DNA from: an uncultured SAR324 cluster bacterium
Lineage (GTDB): Bacteria > SAR324 > NAC60-12
Reading direction: 5' to 3'
Assembly (NCBI GenBank): GCA_905182865.1
Contig: CAJJCY010000001.1
Coordinates: forward strand, 124,001 to 188,000
DNA length: 64,000 nt
Positions 9,192 to 19,726 of this stretch are shown here, piece after piece. Both the position numbers and the translations under genes were made by a program. Position 1 is the first letter of the stretch. Each line of letters starts with the position of its first letter. A model generated the notes under the pieces. It worked only from the letters and a program-made list of their open reading frames with translations. It ran no database searches and was not told the DNA's origin.

Positions 9192-9623
9192 ATGTTTTTC
9201 AGGCAACACAAACGACTGTTTTTTATAGTAATTATTGTAATTGTTCTGTCAATTCTCACCCTGTATTTTCAGCAAATTAAGCTCAAAGAATTGCGAATTG
9301 AACTGGCTAAAGTTGAACTTCAGAATGTAAGGGTAGGCGCTGGAACTTCAAAAGGCAAGTTGGGAACAGCAATTTTTGGTGTAATTCAAAATAATGGAGA
9401 ACACACGATTAAGATTGCAACTATGAATGTTAATTTCATAGGTGAAGATGGAAAATTTTCTAAGGTTCATAATTTTTTCCCGATAAATAATTATTCTTTC
9501 AGTGACTCTTTACCTTTGGAGCCCGGACAGTCAAAAGAGTTTGGCTTCCCTATCGATGAAATTATTCCGGAAGATTGGGACGGAACCATAACTGCAAAAC
9601 TTATTGATCTGAAATTTAAATAA
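9192..9623 (+). CDS. Membrane-anchored hypothetical protein
   Basis: The 143-residue protein has a single N-terminal membrane helix (about residues 9-27, all aliphatic) after a basic MFFRQHKR start. The remainder is predicted periplasmic and beta-rich: GVIQNNGEHTIKIA...VNFIGEDGKF...LEPGQSKEFGF. This pattern (statement about unchanged versus altered function, then a 'PGQSKEF' turn) resembles FxLYD-type immunoglobulin-like domains found in small envelope proteins. The ATG at 9192 was chosen over a TTG at 9186. It lies 13 bases before acetoacetyl-CoA synthetase, probably cotranscribed. Function unknown. Confidence 0.65.
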   Translation: MFFRQHKRLFFIVIIVIVLSILTLYFQQIKLKELRIELAKVELQNVRVGAGTSKGKLGTAIFGVIQNNGEHTIKIATMNVNFIGEDGKFSKVHNFFPINNYSFSDSLPLEPGQSKEFGFPIDEIIPEDWDGTITAKLIDLKFK

Positions 9624-9636
9624 CAAACTGATAAAT

Positions 9637-11596
9637 ATGCCCATAGCTCTCTGGCAGCCAAGTCCAGAAGAACAGGAAAAAACTCTACTTACACGCTTCA
9701 GCAAAAAAGTACAGGAACGGTACGAGCTTTCGGATTGCGAATATTCGACTTTACACCAGTGGTCCATCGATTATCCAGAACTATTCTGGAAAGAAGTTTG
9801 GCGTGATTGCGAAGTACGCTCTTCTGCAGAGTGGAGCAAAGTTATGAGCAAATCCAAATTTAGTGAAAAAATTGGTACGGAACCTTCTGGTTGGTTTGAG
9901 GGTGTACGGTTGAATTTTGCAGAAAATTTATTGGCACGGGGTAAGGATGAAAATGAAGCACTCTGTTTTACTGGAGAAAATGGTTCAACAAGCTCCCTGA
10001 GTTACTCAGAGTTACGGGATGTAGTAGCAAAATGCGCCTCCGGACTGAAGTCCCTTGGAGTTTCAAAAAGTGATCGTGTCGCAGCAGTTATTCCAAATTG
10101 TCCAGAAGCCGTTATCGGGATGCTGGCAACTGCGAGTCTTGGAGCAATTTGGTCTTCCTGCTCTCCGGACTTTGGAATTAACGGTATTTACGATAGGTTG
10201 GGACAAATTTCACCAAAAATTTTGATAACTGTCAACGCATATTACTACAACGGTAAAGAACATGATTGTCTTCTCAAAATCCGAGAAATCGTCAGCCGTA
10301 TTCCTTCTATTGAATCGGTGTTTATAGTACCTTTTACAGAAACAACAATAAAATTTCAAGGTAATGAGCAGGCGTGGGGCAAGTTACTGAACTCTTCTGC
10401 AGGTACTGTAAATTTTGCACAACTTCCTTTTGATCATCCGCTTTACATTCTCTACTCTTCAGGAACTACAGGTTTGCCTAAATCTATCGTTCACGGAGCA
10501 GGAGGTACTTTGCTGAAGCATCTAACCGAACATCGTTATCATACAGATGTGCATCCAGGAGACCGGATGTTTTTTTTTACTACTTGTGGATGGATGATGT
10601 GGAATTGGCTGGTAAGTAGTCTTGCTTCAGGAGCAACTCTAATTTTATATGATGGTGCACCCGGATTCCCGGACATTGGACGAATGTGGCGCTTAATAGA
10701 CGAACAGCAGATCACACATTTTGGAACAAGTCCAAAGTTTCTTGGTGCAGTTAGTAAAGCAGGACATTCACCAAAGCTTAATCATAAACTGGAATCATTA
10801 CGAGCAATTTTATCAACAGGTTCTCCACTTCCAGCAGATTTGTTTTCATGGGTTTATGCGGAAGTTGCTTATGTCCCACTAATGTCAATTGCGGGCGGCA
10901 CTGATATTGCCGGATGTTTTATGGGAGGCAACCCAAATCTTCCGGTTTATTCTGAGGAACTACAGTGCAAAATTCTGGGTATGAATACACTTGCATACAA
11001 TTCAGACGGCGAGTCAGTGGTTTGTGAAAAAGGAGAATTGGTTTGTGCTGACCCTTTTCCGTCTATGCCGATTTATTTCTGGAATGATGCGGATGGTAAA
11101 AAGTATCATAAAGCATATTTTGAAAAATTCCCGGGTGTTTGGACACATGGAGATTTTATTGAAATTACTGAACGCGGGGGCATAATTGTATATGGCAGAA
11201 GTGATACAGTTCTTAACCCCGGTGGAGTTAGAATTGGTACTGCTGAAATATATTCGTAATGAAGAAATGAAGGAGATTGAGGATAGTTTAGTTGTTGCAC
11301 AACCTTGGGAGAGTGATGTGAGGATTGTGCTTTTTGTGGTATTACGTGACGGAATCCGGTTGGATGAAAATTTAGTTGCCAAAATAAAAACCGTTATTCT
11401 CAGTGACACTACTCCGCGTCATGTTCCGGCACGGATTTTAGCGATTCCGGATGTGCCAAGAACTATCAGTGGGAAAAAAGTAGAAAAGGCTGCACTGCAA
11501 ACTATCAAAGGCGAAGATATTGAAAATACATCAGCACTTGCTAATCCGGGAAGCTTGGAACATTTTTCAAAATTAAGTGAAGAATTGAGAAAATAA
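9637..11596 (+). CDS. Acetoacetyl-CoA synthetase, one frameshift
   Basis: This is an adenylate-forming ligase of the AcsA/AACS type, converting acetoacetate + CoA + ATP to acetoacetyl-CoA in the cytoplasm. Visible features are the N-terminal ACAS domain (WSIDYPELFWKEVW, GWFEGVRLNFAENLL), the P-loop YILYSSGTTGLPKSIVHG, GGTDIAGCFMGGNP and the hinge GRSDTVLNPGGVRIGTAEIY. At 11253-11254 one extra T shifts the frame. Without it the protein continues IYRNEEMKEIEDSLVV to the catalytic-Lys region (ISGKKVEKA) near the C-terminus, giving about 652 residues, normal for the enzyme. It could support ketone-body or polyhydroxybutyrate use. A sequencing error is more likely than inactivation. Confidence 0.9.
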
Positions 11597-11605
11597 GATA
11601 ATAAT

Positions 11606-11629
11606 AAAGAGGCTAGGTCTCTTTTTTTT
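11606..11629 (+). terminator. Rho-independent terminator after acetoacetyl-CoA synthetase
   Basis: A hairpin AAAGAG-loop of 7-CTCTTT (11606-11624) runs into T residues to 11629, starting 10 bases after the stop codon. It overlaps the 3' end of the convergent gene, whose stop is at 11613. Confidence 0.6.
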
Positions 11630-12935
11630 GCGAGTCTTCGTATATGCGGTCTTTTAGGCTCTGAAGTAGATCAAGAATCGGCAAATCAGGGACTTCCGGC
11701 CATTCCATCAGTTTCAGCATATTTTTTTTCAGGCGTCCCCGTGACAATCCACGTTTCTCCCAGTTGTAATAAATAGCCTCAATTTCTGCAGATAGAGGTT
11801 TCCCATCCAAACTTCTTCGTAAAAGGAATCTGAGTGTGCTGTCAGGATACTGGCGAATAAACTTTTCCAATGCAGACTTTGAAATTTTCTCTCCGCCAAA
11901 TACCACATCAGTCTCGTAAGAATCAACTTGAATAAAGCCGCTTTCATCTTCTTCAATCTCTTCATCTTCTTCAAAGTTAAGCAACAGATCGGAAGTAGTA
12001 AGAATTGAGGAATCTGCCTCAGTTTCTTCCTCAAAAATTCCCTCTTCTGCTTTTTTTGACTTTATCAAGACTTCTGCAGTTTCTGCTATATCAGTTACCA
12101 GGTCAGGCTCTAGAGGAAATTCTGAAAGTTCATTTTGATCTTCATTCAGTGTTGAACTGATGTCCAGTTTGTCAACAATATCATTTTTTTGTTCCACAAT
12201 AAGAATTTCTGCAACATCTGGAGCGGTTTGTTTATCAGCAGTTGGATTTAGTTGTGAAGGTCGCAAAAATTTTATTGGAGAGTTTTTTCGTGCCTGTTTT
12301 ATTACAGGATTTAAACTTTCGACTGAAACACCACGTTTTTTTGCGATGTGCTTCAGGAAGCCTTTTACCAGCTCACGTCCTTCAAGTCGTTCCCGAACCT
12401 GGCTTCTTAACTGTTTCACGTCTTCAATCTTGAAGTTGGTTTTTGAAAAATCCGGTCCCTCTTCCTGGTCTTCCTGTTCCAGTGTCTCTCCACCTAAAAC
12501 CAGACTATAATACGTCTCGATGTGCAAAAGAAAATCATATAGGGGGTGTTTTTCTTGCTCACGAAGTCCATAAGAAATGTTGTAACGAATATTGAAATGA
12601 TGGTGTTTCCCTTTAGCCAGTTGATCAAATGATTTTTGAATTCGCTGGGAAAGTTTTTTTTTCAGAATTTCTGCAGACCAATTAAATTGTTTAACATAAT
12701 CAATGAAACCCCCATAACTCTCTCTTGTAACAAGTGTACTAAGTACCTCAGCTTCCTGATCAAAAAAGTCACGTATCACCCATCCTCCTGCTTCAAGCTC
12801 ATTTTCAGAAGCATCCACAAAGACAAATCCTGAGTTGAAAAGATGCTCGCACAACTGAATAAGAAGTGAATCCTGATCTGGAAGCAGCGAATCAAAATGT
12901 TCGCTGTATTCCCTGAAGGTAGCATTACGGTGCAT
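11613..12935 (-). CDS. Hypothetical protein with acidic central linker
   Basis: This 440-residue soluble protein has no signal peptide or membrane helix, and I do not recognise the family. Three parts are visible: an N-terminal alpha/beta region (about 1-215) with aromatic-rich segments; a low-complexity, strongly acidic middle (about 235-335, many Glu/Asp and repeated EE) likely to be disordered; and a basic, helical C-terminal region (about 350-440) with FIRQYPDSTLRFLLRRSLDGKP and RGLSRGRLKKNMLKLMEWP. The layout suggests two interaction domains joined by a flexible tether, with a C-terminus that could bind nucleic acid. It is convergent with the synthetase gene and stands alone on its strand. 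Confidence 0.7.
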   Translation of the reverse strand: MHRNATFREYSEHFDSLLPDQDSLLIQLCEHLFNSGFVFVDASENELEAGGWVIRDFFDQEAEVLSTLVTRESYGGFIDYVKQFNWSAEILKKKLSQRIQKSFDQLAKGKHHHFNIRYNISYGLREQEKHPLYDFLLHIETYYSLVLGGETLEQEDQEEGPDFSKTNFKIEDVKQLRSQVRERLEGRELVKGFLKHIAKKRGVSVESLNPVIKQARKNSPIKFLRPSQLNPTADKQTAPDVAEILIVEQKNDIVDKLDISSTLNEDQNELSEFPLEPDLVTDIAETAEVLIKSKKAEEGIFEEETEADSSILTTSDLLLNFEEDEEIEEDESGFIQVDSYETDVVFGGEKISKSALEKFIRQYPDSTLRFLLRRSLDGKPLSAEIEAIYYNWEKRGLSRGRLKKNMLKLMEWPEVPDLPILDLLQSLKDRIYEDSQKKET

Positions 12936-13232
12936 GAGACGAAAAGGGTTTAATTAGATTAGAAATTTGGACACAACACAACATAACGTAAAATCTTTCG
13001 CCGGGCAACCACAGAGTGTCATAAAAAGGGAAAGATTAATTTTAGATATTTGTTTTATTAGTTTTAGTACTTAAAAAGTTTGCCTGGAAACCTATTTTAA
13101 ATGCTGTAGATGAAAGAAATAATTCAATTACATTAAGACCAAATACTGCTGATTTTTCTTTGTTATTCAAAGCAATAAGGGTAGTAATCTAACTTTTAAA
13201 ACAATTTCCAATTATAAAATAATTAATTAATA
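12936..13232. other. Intergenic gap, divergent promoters expected
   Basis: This A+T-rich spacer separates two divergent genes. I see no ORF, tRNA or strong hairpin. Promoters for both neighbours must lie here, but none stands out. Confidence 0.4.
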
Positions 13233-15170
13233 ATGATCAGTATTGCTGACTTAGCCATGAATTATGGCAAAAAAACACTCTTTGAAAAATCATCAGTCAC
13301 CTTTAATCCAGGTAAAAGCTACGGGCTTGTTGGTGCAAATGGTTCTGGAAAGTCCACGCTGTTGCGGCTGATTGCTGGAGAAGAAAAACCCAATTCCGGA
13401 ACAATATCTGTACCACGTGACTTGAAACTTGGAGTTCTCAGGCAGGATCATTTTCAGTATGAAAATATTAAAGTTATTGACGTAGTGCTCCTCGGAAAGC
13501 CCGCTTTATGCGAAGCTCTTAGAGAAAAAGAAAAAATTCTTGAGTCAGAAAATCTAGATAGTCAATCCGGCCACAGGCTGGGTCAACTGGAAGAGATGAT
13601 TGCTGATGCAGACGGTTATGTAGCTGAACCTTTTGCTGCAGAGTTGTTATCTGGATTGGGGATTGGTACAGGATTTCACACTGGTCCTATGAAGGCACTT
13701 TCCGGCGGCTTCAAATTGCGTGTACTTTTAGCTCAACTGCTTTTTCAGCAACCCGATGTGTTGCTGCTTGACGAACCAACCAACCATCTGGACATTGTTT
13801 CAATCCGCTGGCTGGAAAACTATTTGTGTACACAGTTCGAAGGAACCCTGATTTTTATTTCACATGACAGAAACTTTCTCAATGAGGTTGCCAGTCACAT
13901 TATTGATATAGATTACGAAGAATTACGACTTTACACTGGAAATTACGAACAGTTCCTTGAAGCAAAAATCCTGGCTGAAACTCAGAAAAGTAAAGAAATC
14001 GAAAACTATGAGCGCAAAACTGCTGAACTACAGGCCTTTGTAGATCGTTTTCGGGCAAAAGCTACCAAAGCTCGGCAAGCCCAGTCACGTGTCAAACAAC
14101 TCGATAAAATGGATGTGCCGGAGGTAAAGCGCTCCTCACGTATATCTCCGGACCTGAGATTTGAGGAGTTTCGACCCTCCGGGAAAACTGTGCTGACTGT
14201 AAAAGATGTGAGCAAAAAGTTTGGGAAAACTGAGGTTCTGAAAAATGTATCTTTTGAAATTCAACGGGGTGAAAAAGTCGCTATCATTGGTCCAAACGGT
14301 ATTGGAAAATCAACTTTACTGAAAATTATTCTTGATCAGCTTTCTGCAGACGAAGGTACTTTCGATTGGGGATATGAGACTCATACATCTTATTTTGCCC
14401 AAGATCACCATGAACATTTACGTGGAAAAATCAGTGCTTACGACTGGCTTTATGCAACTGCACCTCACGAAACGATTGGAGCCATCCGTGGTTTGTTAGG
14501 TCGAGTTTTACTGTCAGGAGATGAAGCCCTTAAACAGGTTACTGCATTGAGTGGCGGAGAATCTGCCCGATTGCTATTTGCAAGAATAATGCTGGAAAAA
14601 AGGAATGTCTTAATCTTCGATGAACCTACAAATCATATGGATCTGGAAGGTGTTGCGGCACTTGGTGATGCTTTGAAAGCATTTGAAGGTACTGTTTTGG
14701 TGGTAAGTCACTATCGGCATTTTGTTTCCAAAGTTGCAACTCATATCCTGGAATTAACTCCACATGGTGTCCGCGACTTTTACGGGAGCTATCAGGAATA
14801 CCTTGAAAAATATGGTGATGACTATCTAAGCCGGGATCAGCCTCTTTCTACGACACACCGGGAAACAAAAGCGACACCTTCAACTCAGGAATTGAGCTAT
14901 CCTGAACGAAAAAAACTTCAGAGTGACATATCAAAATTAAAAAAACAGTCCACACGTTTTGAAACACTGATTGAAGAGGGGGAACAAAAAATTTCTGCAA
15001 TTGAAGCAAAATTTGGAGTAGAAAATTTTTATCAGCAAGCATCGCCTGAGGAAATCCAGAATTTACAAACCGAAAAAGAAAAATTGAATGCTCAACTTTC
15101 TACACATGTCAGCCAGTGGGAAACTTCCTCACATAAATTGGAAGTTGCCCAAGCACGTTTCAGCGGTTAA
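13233..15170 (+). CDS. ABC-F family ATPase (Uup/EttA-like)
   Basis: The 645-residue protein has two ABC ATPase domains in tandem and no membrane segments, the mark of ABC-F translation factors. The Walker A motifs are GANGSGKST (about residue 36) and GPNGIGKST (about 353). The signature motifs are LSGGFKLRVLLAQ and LSGGESARLLFAR, each followed by a Walker B DEPTNHLD/DEPTNHMD. A linker rich in Lys/Arg (AFVDRFRAKATKARQAQSR) joins the domains, and a C-terminal coiled coil (about 560-640) is present as in Uup/YheS. These proteins act at the ribosomal E site or on branched DNA; this one is closest in layout to the Uup/YheS type. The gene stands alone. Confidence 0.92.
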   Translation: MISIADLAMNYGKKTLFEKSSVTFNPGKSYGLVGANGSGKSTLLRLIAGEEKPNSGTISVPRDLKLGVLRQDHFQYENIKVIDVVLLGKPALCEALREKEKILESENLDSQSGHRLGQLEEMIADADGYVAEPFAAELLSGLGIGTGFHTGPMKALSGGFKLRVLLAQLLFQQPDVLLLDEPTNHLDIVSIRWLENYLCTQFEGTLIFISHDRNFLNEVASHIIDIDYEELRLYTGNYEQFLEAKILAETQKSKEIENYERKTAELQAFVDRFRAKATKARQAQSRVKQLDKMDVPEVKRSSRISPDLRFEEFRPSGKTVLTVKDVSKKFGKTEVLKNVSFEIQRGEKVAIIGPNGIGKSTLLKIILDQLSADEGTFDWGYETHTSYFAQDHHEHLRGKISAYDWLYATAPHETIGAIRGLLGRVLLSGDEALKQVTALSGGESARLLFARIMLEKRNVLIFDEPTNHMDLEGVAALGDALKAFEGTVLVVSHYRHFVSKVATHILELTPHGVRDFYGSYQEYLEKYGDDYLSRDQPLSTTHRETKATPSTQELSYPERKKLQSDISKLKKQSTRFETLIEEGEQKISAIEAKFGVENFYQQASPEEIQNLQTEKEKLNAQLSTHVSQWETSSHKLEVAQARFSG

Positions 15171-15296
15171 TTTTTCAAAAAAAGTAACCAGCAGTTTTTA
15201 CATACGCCGTTTATTTAGTAGCTGAAGATTTAGAAAAGCTTTACTAATGAGGTTAAAACATGTTAACGATGTTGCACTGCTCAATCAGGTAGATTT

Positions 15297-15326
15297 TAGA
15301 TTGTTGGCAAAATTGATGTGTATAAT
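15297..15326 (+). promoter_or_regulatory. Probable promoter of the TPR-CHAT gene
   Basis: A perfect -10 hexamer TATAAT lies at 15321-15326, 37 bases before the start codon. The -35 region is weak (TAGATT at 15297-15302 with an 18-base spacer is the best-spaced candidate). An AGAGGT ribosome-binding site lies just before the ATG at 15363. Confidence 0.4.
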
Positions 15327-15362
15327 GTATTATTGGCTATAAAATAAACTTAAGAGGTCTCC

Positions 15363-18300
15363 ATGCGAAAGAGTAATTCAATTTTTAAATTTGTTTTTTT
15401 AGGGTTGATCTTAACTTTACTTCAGATACTTCCACTGAATAATACTTCCTTTTCTCAAACAACTCCGGAAAAGGCTGCAGAATTGTGGAATTTACGTCAG
15501 TCAGAAATTCAACAGCTTTATCAGGAAGGTAATCTTGAAGGAGCCTTGAATTCAGCACAGGAATCAGTTTCACTGGCAGAAGTAGCTTTTGGTTCAGGTG
15601 CATTAAAAACCATTTCCAGTATGTTGTTGCAGGCACAAATCCATGGAGAATTAGATCAACTGGAAGAGGCGAATCAGATTTACCAGGTAGCTCTTGAAAC
15701 TTCAGTTTCTGCTTTTGGTGAAAGTGATGCGACTACACTTTCTGTTCTTGACAACTATGGTGGATTTCTCAATTCAATTGATCCAGAAATGTCAGAATCG
15801 GTTTTACAGGAAGCTCTTAGGCTTACCACTGAAGATGATCCACAACGTGCTTCCAGATTGAGAGTTCTTGGTCTGAATTTACAGGAATTGGGACGTACCG
15901 GTGAAGCAGAAGTAATGCTTAGTGAAGCACTGAAAGCTTACAAAAAGGTCTTAGGCGAAAATTCTCCAGAGACTCTATCTTCAATGGCTGACTTAGCACA
16001 ACTGTACCTGACACAGGGGAAATTAAAACCTGCTCAGGAATTGTTTGAAACGGCATTGCCTTTAATGCTAGAGGTTATGAATAAAACGAGTTTTCTGATT
16101 TTGGCGAGCAAGGAAAATCTTGCTGAAATTTATCGTCAGCAAGGAAATTTTTCTCTGGCCGAAAAATTGTTTTTAGAGAGTATGCAGGGTGCAGTTGCAG
16201 AATATGGTGAGGAAGATTCTCTTGTTATACAGGCCAGGAGTCATCTTGCCCAGTTATATGAAGATACGGGCAAGCTAAAAAAGGCATTGCTTTTACATCA
16301 GCAGGTTTACGAGGTCGACTTAGCATTGCTTGGAGAGGCGCATCCAAATACAGCCGGCGACCTGAATAATTTGGCTAGCGTTCGGCGCCGCCTGGGTGAT
16401 TATCAAAAAGCAGAAAAACTTTTTAGACAATCTTTAAAAGTGATGATTGCTGCACTTGGTGAAGAAACACCACAGACAGTTTCTGTAATGAACAACCTTG
16501 CCTTGTTGTTGGAAAATCAGGGTTTGTACGATGAAGCAGAACCACTTTTCAAAAAAGCCTTTGCAATTTCCGGAAAAATTCAGGGAGATAAACATCCAAC
16601 CTCATTGGCTTTGCTTAACAACCTTGCTTTTCTTAATGAATCTCAAGGTGACTTTAAGCGTTCTGAAATGAATTATCAAAAAGTAAATATAAAGATAAGT
16701 ATTTGGCGAAAATCACACAAACACCATTGCAAATCAAAATAACCTTGCCTATCTTTATTTACGGGATGAACGTTACAACGAAGCCCAACCAATCTTCACC
16801 AAAGTTCATTCTCAATGGAGCAAATTACTTGGTGCAGAACATCAAAATACATTAAAAGCCCTTAATAACCTGGGGCGTGTTCAAAAATCACTTGGAAATT
16901 TGGAAGCTGCGGAAAAACATTTGATGGAGGCTTTGGCAGGAAGAACCAAGGTTTTTGGTAAACGTCATGCCGACACTTTGCGCAGTATGAATGATATGGG
17001 CGAGCTTTTTGTGGTGCAGGAAAAGTTGGACGAGGCACTTAAAATGTTTCAGGAAACGCTAAAGCTGGAAGAAGAAGTTTTGGGTGAAAATCATCCTTAT
17101 ACTTTTGAAACTCTGAATAACCTGGCAAATTTGCTCAAAATTATGGGTAAAACGGAGGAAGCATACAAATTGTTTATGATAGGCTTTGAACGCAGAAATG
17201 CATTTTTGGATCGGGTGCTTTGGGTTGCGGGAGATAATACACGCCAATCTTACATCAGTTTGCACCGACCGGAACAAAATGCTTTGATTCGTATGCTATT
17301 GAGTTTGGATGACGAACGTACCGCGCGTGATCTTTTTGAAGTGAGTTTGCGGCGTAAAGGTATTTTACTTAAAATTACCAGTGAAACTAAACAAGTCGTA
17401 ATGCTGTCTGGTTCTCCTGAATTGCAGGGAATAACGGAAGACTTGACCCAAACCCGCAAAACATTAGCAGGACTTACATTGTCTGGACCAACCGATGAAA
17501 ACCGGAAGGAGTTTCCCAAAATAATTTTTGATTTGGAGGAAAAAGTTAACATGCTCCAACTAAAACTTGGAGAGCAAAGTGTGCGTTTCCGGCAGTCCAC
17601 AAAGCAAGTTACAGTGGGCGAAGTAGTAGAGGGAATGGGAGAAAATGCAATGGTTGATTTTATGAGTTTTCGTGGCGAGGATGATTCACTGCGTATGTTA
17701 GCAGTTGTAATAAATGCAGGAGAGTTCAGTTTTGTTGAATACGAAGATTTAGAATTAATCAGTTCTATTGTCATGGAATTGCGAGAAATTGTTCAGGATG
17801 AGGGTGCAGAAGATGAGGACATTAAAAGCGTTGCCTATGATCTTTGGGAGATTCTTTGGCAACCACTCACAGAATCATTGGGAGAATCAGCATCAATTTT
17901 TATTTCGCCTGACGGTCTCTTAAATGTTTTACCTTTTGATGTTTTAACAGATTCTGATGACAGTTATTTGCTGGAAAATTTTGATTTACGTATCATAAGT
18001 TCCGCAAGAGATTTGGCTCTCGAACCATTGCTTGCCGCAAAAGGTGATTTGATGATTATTGCGGGGCCGGACTATGATTCTGATAAAATCCTTAAAACTC
18101 CAGCAGCTCGAGATGTATCTCACAAACGATCCCGAAGTTTTGTACGAGGTGCTCGCATGGGTTCCGGATTGCGTGGACTGAATTTTGACCCGCTACCCGG
18201 AGCAGAAAAAGAAGGAGAAGTTATCAAGGAAGTTTCAGACACAATGGATCGGAACACCGCCATCTTTTCACAAAGAGTTGCAGAAGAAAAACTACTCCGA

Positions 18301-18858
18301 GAAATGTCGGCACCTCCAGAAGTTCTACACATTGCAACTCATGGATTTTTTCTCAAAGAAGACCAAAAGTTGAAAAAACGATTGCAGGGTTTAAGTCGGG
18401 GCTCGAGCAGCGTTCCGCCGCCTGCGGATAATCCGTTGCTGCGCGCAGGACTTGCTTTTGCAGGTTTGAACGCGAATGCTTCCATGCTTGGGGAAATTGA
18501 CACCGACAACGATGGAGTTTTAACAGCTATGGAAGTTTTGAGTTTGGATTTAACCGGAACCCAATTGGTTGTTCTTTCTGCTTGCGAAACTGGTTTGGGA
18601 GAGATTCACGAAGGCGAAGGTGTCTATGGTTTACGCCGCTCTTTTCAGGAAGCCGGAGTAAAAAACGTGATCAATTCATTCTGGGAAGTCAGCGATGCCG
18701 GAACGCAATTATTGATGACCAAATTCTATGACAAACTCCTTGCAGGGATGCCTGCCCGGGAAGCAATGCGTGAAGCGCGTCTGGAAATGCTGGATGATGT
18801 TCAGTGGAGTGCTCCATTTTATTGGTCTGCGTTTGTGATGGTTGGACGTAATACTTAA
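15363..18858 (+). CDS. Exported TPR-CHAT protein (caspase-like protease), frameshifted
   Basis: It begins with a cleavable-type signal peptide (basic start, long hydrophobic core, then NNTSFSQ). A long array of about 42-residue tetratricopeptide repeats of the kinesin-light-chain type follows (many copies of LGEEHPxTxxxxNNLAxLxxxxGxxxxAE) to about nt 17180. A helical linker and a CHAT domain complete it. The caspase dyad is present: His in IATHGFF (nt 18340) and Cys in LSACETGLG (nt 18583). Between them lies a full EF-hand-type loop, DTDNDGVLTAME (18499-18534). Two one-base deletions (A run at 16691-16693; GG at 16705-16706) break the frame; restoring them gives one protein of about 1,166 residues. 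The signal peptide places the protease outside the cytoplasm, unlike most studied CHAT proteases. Confidence 0.88.
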
Positions 18859-18862
18859 AAAC

Positions 18863-19711
18863 ATGGAGCAATTAGTCATTCATGGTGGAGCAGGAAGTCT
18901 GGAAGGGAAAACGACTGAAGCTCAGATAATGCATGATTCCCTTTGTAAGGTGTGGGAAGAGACATTTGAAGTACTTCAAAAACGCACTGCAGAAGATGCC
19001 GTTCGGTATGCTGTCCGGATGCTGGAGGATGATCCTGTTTACAACGCTGGAACTGGATCGAAGCTTCAGGCAGATGGTCAGATACGCATGAGTGCAGCCT
19101 TAATGGACGGCACTAATAATCGGTTTTCTGGCGTGATCAATGTTCAAAATATCCAGAATCCAATTGAAGCAGCAGCATTGCTGTCCGGAGAAAAACATTC
19201 TATTTTAAGTTCTGCACAGGCAACTGAATTCTGTAGAACAAAAGGCATTCCAGAATACAATCCGGAAACTGAGTTTCGCCTACACGAATACAAAAGTAAT
19301 TGTGCCGGAATTCACGGAACAGTAGGAGCCGTGGCGCTTGACAAAGATGGACATATATTTGCCGGAACATCAACTGGCGGAATCGGTTGTGAAATCCCCG
19401 GACGTGTCAGTGACACTCCAACAGTAGCCGGAACATATGCCTCCACAAAAGCAGGTGTTTCCTGTACAGGAATTGGTGAACAAATTACCCAGCAAGCAGC
19501 TGCTGCAAAGGTAGTAACAAGGGTTGGGGATGGAATGTTGCTGAATGAGGCAGTTACCAAAACAATGCAGGAAAGTGACGACTTCAATTATTTATATGGG
19601 CTGATTAGCCTGGACTCGGAGGGCCACGTTGAGGTGGGTAAAACAGCTGCGCTGAGTGATGTTTTCTATGTATTTCACGATGGTGAAAAAATCAGGACAT
19701 TTTTTGAGTGA
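18863..19711 (+). CDS. Isoaspartyl peptidase / plant-type L-asparaginase
   Basis: This 282-residue N-terminal-nucleophile hydrolase begins LVIHGGAGS and has VYNAGTGSKLQADGQIRMSAALMDG as in IaaA. The autocleavage/nucleophile Thr is in HGTVGAVALD (Thr at about residue 153), followed by FAGTSTGG. The precursor self-cleaves to alpha and beta chains and removes isoaspartyl residues from peptides or hydrolyses asparagine. The ATG at 18863 is used; no signal peptide is seen, so it should be cytoplasmic. It starts 4 bases after the TPR-CHAT stop, so the two are translationally coupled or at least cotranscribed. Peptide-processing activity downstream of a protease is suggestive but unproven. Confidence 0.9.
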   Translation: MEQLVIHGGAGSLEGKTTEAQIMHDSLCKVWEETFEVLQKRTAEDAVRYAVRMLEDDPVYNAGTGSKLQADGQIRMSAALMDGTNNRFSGVINVQNIQNPIEAAALLSGEKHSILSSAQATEFCRTKGIPEYNPETEFRLHEYKSNCAGIHGTVGAVALDKDGHIFAGTSTGGIGCEIPGRVSDTPTVAGTYASTKAGVSCTGIGEQITQQAAAAKVVTRVGDGMLLNEAVTKTMQESDDFNYLYGLISLDSEGHVEVGKTAALSDVFYVFHDGEKIRTFFE

Positions 19712-19726
19712 TAAATTTTTTGAAGT

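Noticed and set aside
12160..12510. Plus-strand open frames inside the acidic-protein gene
   Set aside because: They are antisense to a long coherent minus-strand gene, have low-complexity Ser/Phe composition and no supporting context.
15500..17180. Repeated motif spacing suggesting a CRISPR or DNA repeat array
   Set aside because: The repetition is at protein level (about 42-residue TPRs); the DNA copies are too diverged for direct repeats with spacers.
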